64,000 nucleotides of DNA from Bacillota bacterium (GTDB lineage: Bacteria; Bacillota; Clostridia; Christensenellales; CAG-138): NCBI GenBank assembly GCA_023459335.1, contig JAEWUO010000013.1, forward strand, positions 1 to 64,000. Direction: 5' to 3'. The notes beneath the pieces were generated by a model. It searched no databases. It had not been told where the DNA came from and was given only the letters and a program-made list of their open reading frames with translations. Both the position numbers and the translations under genes were made by a program. Every line of letters begins with the position of its first letter. Positions within the stretch are counted from its first letter, which is position 1. Shown in pieces: positions 59,176-64,000 of the stretch.

Positions 59176-60114
59176 TCAGATCAACCCGAACTGTTTCAGG
59201 CAAAAGATAAACAGGAACATGCTCACGATCGAAAGCACGCTCGTGACCGCGACCAGCGTACCCGCGAGTTCGTAATCCGCCTGCATGCCGACGGACATGG
59301 TATAAGTGGACATCGCGACCGGCGCGCCGAAGATGATCAGCGCGACCACGAGGAATTCCCCGCGGAAGCCGAGCAGCAGGAACACGCCGAGCGTCGCGAT
59401 CGGCGCAATCAGCAGCCGGATCAGAGAAACAGCAACAGTAGCCGCTCGATTTCTGCGGAGCGCAGAAAACGAGATGGTGCCGCCGAGCAGCACGAACGCC
59501 AGCGGCGAGGTGATCGAAGCGAGACCGTCCACCGGCTTCTGGATCAAGTCCGGCAGCTGGATCTTCAGCAGGTTGACGATAAATCCCGCGATGCAGCCGA
59601 GAATGATCGGGTTTGTAACGACGCGCCACAGGACGCGCCAGAATCGCGTCTGCTCTCCGCGATAATGCTCCATGGCGATCACCGAAAACAGCCCGAAAAG
59701 CGGGACGCTGAACGAGATGGCGATGGTCATCAGCCCCAGATTGTTTTCCCCAAGCAGGGAGGCGGCCACGGCGAGGCCGAAAATCGCGTCGTTGGAACGA
59801 AACACGCCGAGGATCAGCACGCCGCGGCGGCTGTTTTCCTTGCTCACGAGCGGGACGATCCATGCCGCGAGCGCGTACAGAGCAATGATGCCGGCGAAGA
59901 TGTACAGCAGAAACGGCGTCTGAAACATGGTGGTAAGATCGCTTGCGGCGACCGCGCGGTAACACATCAACGGCAGCGTGACATAATAAACGATGTTGCT
60001 GGCGTTGCGCATCACGTTTTCGCTGACGGAGCCGCTGGCGCGAAGCAGGGCGCCAACCGCCATATACGCGATCAGCGGCGCGACAACGTTGAAAGAGAGG
60101 ATCAGGTTTTGCAT
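59176..60114 (-). CDS. AEC family transporter (second copy)
   Basis: 312-residue polytopic membrane protein with about ten hydrophobic segments: LSFNVVAPLIAYMAVGALLRASG, VYYVTLPLMCYRAVAAS, GVFRSNDAIFGLAVAASLLG, FGAPVAMSTYTMSVGM. Same superfamily as the protein at 12283 but clearly different in sequence. Substrate unknown. Start ATG 60114 after GGGGATACC; the frame extends upstream without an SD. 25 nt upstream of alaX on the same strand. Confidence 0.85.
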   Translation of the reverse strand: MQNLILSFNVVAPLIAYMAVGALLRASGSVSENVMRNASNIVYYVTLPLMCYRAVAASDLTTMFQTPFLLYIFAGIIALYALAAWIVPLVSKENSRRGVLILGVFRSNDAIFGLAVAASLLGENNLGLMTIAISFSVPLFGLFSVIAMEHYRGEQTRFWRVLWRVVTNPIILGCIAGFIVNLLKIQLPDLIQKPVDGLASITSPLAFVLLGGTISFSALRRNRAATVAVSLIRLLIAPIATLGVFLLLGFRGEFLVVALIIFGAPVAMSTYTMSVGMQADYELAGTLVAVTSVLSIVSMFLFIFCLKQFGLI

Positions 60115-60292
60115 GCGGTATCCCCGAATCGTACGATTTGCGCCTTGCCAAAGAAAGCGCGATATTGGATGCATTATACCACAAACCGCGCGAAAGTCGC
60201 GCAAAAAAGGGGGCGTTTACCGGTGATTTTTCGGGATGAATCATGAAATCGGAAGCGAAAGAAAACAAAACGAATCATGCTTTCGTTCCGGC

Positions 60293-60312
60293 TTTCGTTT
60301 CCGGAAACGAAA
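60293..60312. promoter_or_regulatory. 20-bp perfect palindrome upstream of glgB
   Basis: TTTCGTTTCC followed by its exact reverse complement GGAAACGAAA. It lies in the divergent region between the AEC gene and glgB, next to a partial repeat CTTTCGTTCCGG (60280-60291) and a small AACG/CGTT repeat (about 60312-60324). Its shape suits a LacI-family operator. A TATGAT possible glgB -10 lies downstream at 60397-60402. Confidence 0.6.
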
Positions 60313-60435
60313 ACGTCAAACGTTAACACTCCGTAAAATCGACGGCGCCGGCGGCAAATCGGGCAGATAGCTGTTCCTTTTACGGGCAAATGATGGTATG
60401 ATGGCATTGTAGCGTAGTACCCGGGGGTTGCATGG

Positions 60436-62352
60436 ATGAGCAAATTTTCGGATGAAACAGCACTCTACTACTTTAACCGTGGCGTTTCTACGGCGGCGTA
60501 TCTCGAACTCGGCTGCCATGAAGGGGTCGGGGAGTATGGAGAACGCATCTATCGGTTTTCCGTCTGGGCGCCGAACGCCGAGTTTGTCAGCGTTGTCGGC
60601 ACTTTTAATTTCTGGAACATCCAGGCCGACCGCATGGAGCGCGTCGGCACGACCGGCGTGTGGGAAATTTCCATCGGCGTCGCGCATCCGGGAGACCTGT
60701 ATAAATACGCAATCGGGACTTACACCGGCGAGGTGATCATGAAGGCGGACCCGTTCGCCTTCCGCGCGGAGCCGCACGGCACCGCGTCCGTCGTCGGGGA
60801 TATGCCGTATTACGACTGGACGGACGGGGATTACCTCGATTGCAGGGATCACGCCGACCACGGCCACGGCCAGCCGATGAGCATTTACGAAGCGCACCTC
60901 GGAAGCTGGAAGAGCGGGCTCGGATACCGCGAACTGGCGGACGAGCTGATCGATTATGTCGTGGACATGGGTTACACGCATCTGGAACTCATGCCGCTGA
61001 TGGAATATCCTTACGACCCGAGCTGGGGTTATCAGGTGACGGGATATTACGCCGCGACGGCTCGCTACGGCGAACCGGAGGAGCTGATGTACCTGATCGA
61101 CCGGGCGCACAGCGAAGGGATCGGCGTCATCATGGACTGGGTGCCCGCGCACTTCACACGGGACGCGCACGGGTTAAGGCTCTTCGACGGCACGCCTCTG
61201 TTTGAACATCCCGACCCGCGCCGCGGCGAGATGCCGCAGTGGGGGACGCTGCTGTTTAATTTCGAACAATCACAGGTACAGTCGTTTTTGATCTCCAGCG
61301 CAATGTACTGGCTGCGGGAGTTCCATTTCGACGGTCTCCGCGTGGACGCGGTGAGCGCCATGCTTTACCTCGACTTTGGCAAAAAACCCGGCGAATGGCT
61401 GCCAAACCGGTACGGCGGGCACGATAATCTCGACGCCATCGCGTTTTTCCGTAAGCTCAATTCGGCGATCGGAAAGCTCGAAGGCGGGAAGATGCTTTTT
61501 GCGGAGGAGAGTTCGGCATACCCCTATGTGACGCGCCCCGTGTCCGAAGACGGGCTGGGGTTTGCGTACAAGTGGAATATGGGCTGGATGAACGATATGC
61601 TCACATACATGGGCATGGACAGCATCTACCGTAAATATCATCACGATAAACTTACCTTCTCGCTTTGCTACGCGTTTTCGGAGCATTATGTACTGCCGTT
61701 TTCGCACGACGAGGTCGTTCACGGAAAGAAGAGCATGCTCTCGAAGATGCCGGGCGATTACTGGCAGCAGTTCGCACAGCTCAGGCTTCTTTACGCTTAT
61801 CAATACGCGCATCCGGGCAAAAAACTCATGTTCATGGGTTGCGAGTTTGGCCAGTATATCGAGTGGAAGTTCGACGACTCGCTCGACTGGTTCCTGCTCG
61901 ACTATCCCAAGCACGCCGAGATGCAGCTCTTCGTGCACGATCTGAACCACTTTTACCTCGATAACCCGCCGATGTACGAAAACGACGACAGTTGGGAGGG
62001 TTTCCGCTGGTGCGGCGTGGACGACAACATCCATTCGATCCTCTCCTTCCTGCGGATCGACCGGGACGGCAACGCGCTCTTTTGGACGTTTAACTTTACG
62101 CCGATGCCGTGGCTGGATTATATGATCGGCGTGCCGCGGTACGGACTGTATACCGAGATGTTTTCCACGGACGCGCCGTATTTCGGCGGAACGGGCGATT
62201 ATCCCAACGCACCGACGATGTCGGATTACGAACCATACGGCGAACACCCCTGCCGTATCCGCCTGAGGATGCCGCCGTTCGGGGCGGTCTGTTACCGCAT
62301 CACACCGAAACCCCTCCCGGAACAAGAGGCAAAACAGGAGGAAGACGCATGA
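60436..62352 (+). CDS. glgB: 1,4-alpha-glucan branching enzyme
   Basis: 638-residue cytoplasmic GH13 enzyme that makes alpha-1,6 branches in glycogen. N-terminal CBM48-type domain (about 35-125, FSVWAPNAEFVSVVGTFNFW), then the catalytic barrel: nucleophile Asp304 (FDGLRVDAV), acid Glu357 (LFAEESS), His424-Asp425 (FSHDEVVHG). C-terminal all-beta domain to 638. CCGGGGGTT SD before ATG 60436. The stop overlaps glgC by 4 nt (ATGA). Confidence 0.95.
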   Translation: MSKFSDETALYYFNRGVSTAAYLELGCHEGVGEYGERIYRFSVWAPNAEFVSVVGTFNFWNIQADRMERVGTTGVWEISIGVAHPGDLYKYAIGTYTGEVIMKADPFAFRAEPHGTASVVGDMPYYDWTDGDYLDCRDHADHGHGQPMSIYEAHLGSWKSGLGYRELADELIDYVVDMGYTHLELMPLMEYPYDPSWGYQVTGYYAATARYGEPEELMYLIDRAHSEGIGVIMDWVPAHFTRDAHGLRLFDGTPLFEHPDPRRGEMPQWGTLLFNFEQSQVQSFLISSAMYWLREFHFDGLRVDAVSAMLYLDFGKKPGEWLPNRYGGHDNLDAIAFFRKLNSAIGKLEGGKMLFAEESSAYPYVTRPVSEDGLGFAYKWNMGWMNDMLTYMGMDSIYRKYHHDKLTFSLCYAFSEHYVLPFSHDEVVHGKKSMLSKMPGDYWQQFAQLRLLYAYQYAHPGKKLMFMGCEFGQYIEWKFDDSLDWFLLDYPKHAEMQLFVHDLNHFYLDNPPMYENDDSWEGFRWCGVDDNIHSILSFLRIDRDGNALFWTFNFTPMPWLDYMIGVPRYGLYTEMFSTDAPYFGGTGDYPNAPTMSDYEPYGEHPCRIRLRMPPFGAVCYRITPKPLPEQEAKQEEDA

Positions 62353-63578
62353 AAAAACGGATCGTTGCGATGCTGCTTGCCGGAGGCCAGGGCAGCCGAC
62401 TCGGCGTATTGACGTCCAGCATGGCGAAACCTGCGGTGCCCTTCGGAGGGAAATATCGCATCATCGATTTTCCGCTCAGCAACTGCGTCAATTCGGACAT
62501 CGACACCGTCGGCGTACTGACGCAGTACCGCCCGCTCGCGCTCAACAGCTACATCGGCACCGGTCAGCACTGGGACCTCGACCGCATGAACGGCGGAGTG
62601 TTCGTCCTGCCGCCCTATGTGACGGGCGTGGACGGCAGGTGGTATACGGGCACGGCGAACGCCATATACCAGAACGCCGAGTTCGTCGACCAGTACGACC
62701 CCGACTATGTGCTCATCCTCTCCGGAGATCATATCTATAAAATGGACTACGGCGCGATGCTGAACTTCCATATCGAAAAGGGCGCGGTGGCTACCATTGC
62801 AGTGCTGCCCGTGCCGATGGAGGAAGCGCACCGTTTCGGCATCATGAATACCGATGAAAACGACCGCGTCACATCGTTTGAAGAAAAACCAAAGCAGCCG
62901 AAATCCAACAAAGCCTCGATGGGCATCTATATCTTCAACTGGCGCGAGCTGAAGGAATGCATGCGCGCGGACGACGAGAACCCGAATTCGGTCAACGACT
63001 TCGGCATCAACATCATCCCCGCGATGATCGGCGGCGGGCAGGCGGTGTTCGCTTACCCGTTCCGAGGATACTGGAAGGACGTCGGAACGATCCAGAGCCT
63101 CTGGGAGGCGAACATGGACCTTGTCTCCACGCCGCCCAAGCTTGTGCTCAACGACCCGCAGTGGAGGATCTACAGCCGCAACCCCATTATGCCGCCGCAC
63201 TACGTCGGCGAACACGCCTCCGTTACGCAGAGCCTTGTGACGGAAGGCTGCCGCGTGGAGGGGAAGGTGCGGCACAGCGTGCTGTTCGCCAACGTCTTGG
63301 TCGAGGCGGATGCGGAGGTATACGATTCCGTTATCTTCCCCGGCGCGGTGATCCGCCGCGGCGCGAAGGTTTATCAGGCGATCGTCGGGGAAAACTCCGT
63401 CATCGGCGAGGATGCGGTTATCGGCGGCGAACTCCGGCTCGGCGATCAGGTGGACAATTCCCTCACAGGAACGATCACGCTCGTCGGCAACGACATCAGC
63501 ATTCAGCCGGAGGTTTACCTGCCGCAGGGCACGGTCGCAACCGAGGACGCGTGCGGAGGGAGAACCTATGACCAGTAA
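62349..63578 (+). CDS. glgC: Glucose-1-phosphate adenylyltransferase, catalytic subunit
   Basis: 409-residue cytoplasmic nucleotidyltransferase producing ADP-glucose, the committed step of glycogen synthesis. LAGGQGSRLGVLTSSMAKPAVPFGGKYRIIDFPLSNC (in pieces), SGDHIYKMDY, FEEKPKQPKSNKASMGIYIF (in pieces), and a C-terminal left-handed beta-helix (about 290-400). AGGAGGAAG SD inside the end of glgB. It overlaps the following glgD gene by 11 nt. Confidence 0.95.
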   Translation: MKKRIVAMLLAGGQGSRLGVLTSSMAKPAVPFGGKYRIIDFPLSNCVNSDIDTVGVLTQYRPLALNSYIGTGQHWDLDRMNGGVFVLPPYVTGVDGRWYTGTANAIYQNAEFVDQYDPDYVLILSGDHIYKMDYGAMLNFHIEKGAVATIAVLPVPMEEAHRFGIMNTDENDRVTSFEEKPKQPKSNKASMGIYIFNWRELKECMRADDENPNSVNDFGINIIPAMIGGGQAVFAYPFRGYWKDVGTIQSLWEANMDLVSTPPKLVLNDPQWRIYSRNPIMPPHYVGEHASVTQSLVTEGCRVEGKVRHSVLFANVLVEADAEVYDSVIFPGAVIRRGAKVYQAIVGENSVIGEDAVIGGELRLGDQVDNSLTGTITLVGNDISIQPEVYLPQGTVATEDACGGRTYDQ

Positions 63579-64000
63579 CGCCTTTGGACTGATTTATACC
63601 GGAGAAACGAACCCGCTTTTAAGAGACCTTGCGCTCTCCCGCTCGGTCGCGGCGGTCCCGTTCGGCGGGCGCTACCGCTGTATCGACTTTGTCTTGTCGG
63701 ATCTGGTTAACTCCGGGGTAACGAGCGTCGGACTCATCACGCAGAAAAACTATCACTCCCTGATGGACCATCTCGGCGCGGGCAAGGAATGGGACCTGCA
63801 CAGGAAGCGCGAAGGCCTCTTCATGCTGCCGCCGTTCATGACAAAGGAAAATACTGGGCTGTACCGCGGCAGCGTGGACGCCATCCGTTCCTGCCTCGGT
63901 TATGTGCGCCGCAACCCGCAGCAGTACGTAATCCTCACCGGCAGCCATACGATATTCAACATGACGTTCAACGATATGATCGCAAAGCATGTCGAAACGC
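63568..64000 (+). CDS. glgD: GlgD, glucose-1-phosphate adenylyltransferase regulatory subunit (partial)
   Basis: The first 144 codons; the gene runs off the window. MTSNAFGLIYTGETNPLLRDL, RSVAAVPFGGRYRCIDFVLSDLVNSG (in pieces), GLITQKNYHSLMDHLGAGKEWDLHRKREGLFMLPPF (in pieces) match GlgD, the non-catalytic partner of GlgC in Firmicutes. The catalytic Arg/Lys loop of GlgC (GGQGSRL...K) is absent. Start ATG 63568 after GGAGGGAG, inside the glgC end. Confidence 0.93.
   Translation, partial: MTSNAFGLIYTGETNPLLRDLALSRSVAAVPFGGRYRCIDFVLSDLVNSGVTSVGLITQKNYHSLMDHLGAGKEWDLHRKREGLFMLPPFMTKENTGLYRGSVDAIRSCLGYVRRNPQQYVILTGSHTIFNMTFNDMIAKHVET

Overview
The window looks like a piece of a Gram-positive, anaerobic, fairly GC-rich Clostridia-type genome, probably an uncultured relative of Christensenellales or a similar order; this is inferred from gene content, not from a marker gene. 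Supporting signs are strong purine-rich Shine-Dalgarno (SD) sites, a CIRCE/HrcA heat-shock operator, a class B sortase-like protein, PrsW, a YesM/YesN-type two-component system, the Firmicutes glgB-glgC-glgD order, and oxygen-sensitive or oxygen-scavenging enzymes (rubrerythrin, cysteine desulfidase, DUF362 ferredoxin). No rRNA, transposase, integrase or CRISPR array is seen.

The first ~4.75 kb differ in base composition (about 43% GC in a line counted, against about 60% further right). They encode a DUF1538 membrane protein with a tandem PII-like protein, then a cupin, a hemerythrin and a diiron flavoprotein for O2/NO scavenging. The change in composition falls beside an initiator tRNA gene (4803-4878, minus), so this may be an acquired segment or an assembly join.

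5-12 kb: a lone MsmX-type sugar ATPase; yedF with a DUF3343 gene; a PadR-controlled envelope operon (padR, permease-prefix protein, DUF4097 protein); a DUF819 transporter; a galactokinase-like enzyme. 12-22.5 kb: a minus-strand group (AEC transporter, homocysteine methyltransferase, E2-like acyltransferase lacking its catalytic residues), a DUF3887-like lipoprotein, L-cysteine desulfidase, a second lipoprotein, a DUF362 iron-sulfur protein, a DMT transporter, an unrecognised protein, a prenyltransferase-fold protein and a GNAT enzyme. 22.5-28.6 kb: a complete oligopeptide ABC operon (oppBCDF and oppA) with a structured leader.

28.7-39 kb: a VOC protein, a membrane-anchored peptidoglycan-binding protein with a low-complexity cytoplasmic tail, the coupled rubrerythrin/deoC pair, a D,D-carboxypeptidase, a HAD phosphatase, pseudouridine catabolism (kinase and glycosidase) and lipoate metabolism (lipA-lplA). 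39-50.6 kb, all minus strand: a pentose-uptake locus. An anchored periplasmic sensor, histidine kinase, response regulator and accessory binding lipoprotein precede a ChvE-type sugar ABC transporter and xylose isomerase. The order matches the XylFII-LytS-YesN D-xylose sensing scheme known in clostridia.

50.8-64 kb: a PNPOx-family flavin protein, PrsW, CIRCE-controlled Hsp20, a divergent acetate kinase, a sortase-like protein probably translated from a leaderless mRNA, a DUF4349 lipoprotein, a GNAT protein, a 60-residue membrane protein, AlaX, a second AEC transporter, and the glycogen operon glgB-glgC-glgD, cut off by the window end. Many operons end in clear intrinsic terminators, and several promoters with 17-bp spacing are readable. 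All calls come from reading the sequence; no database search was run.
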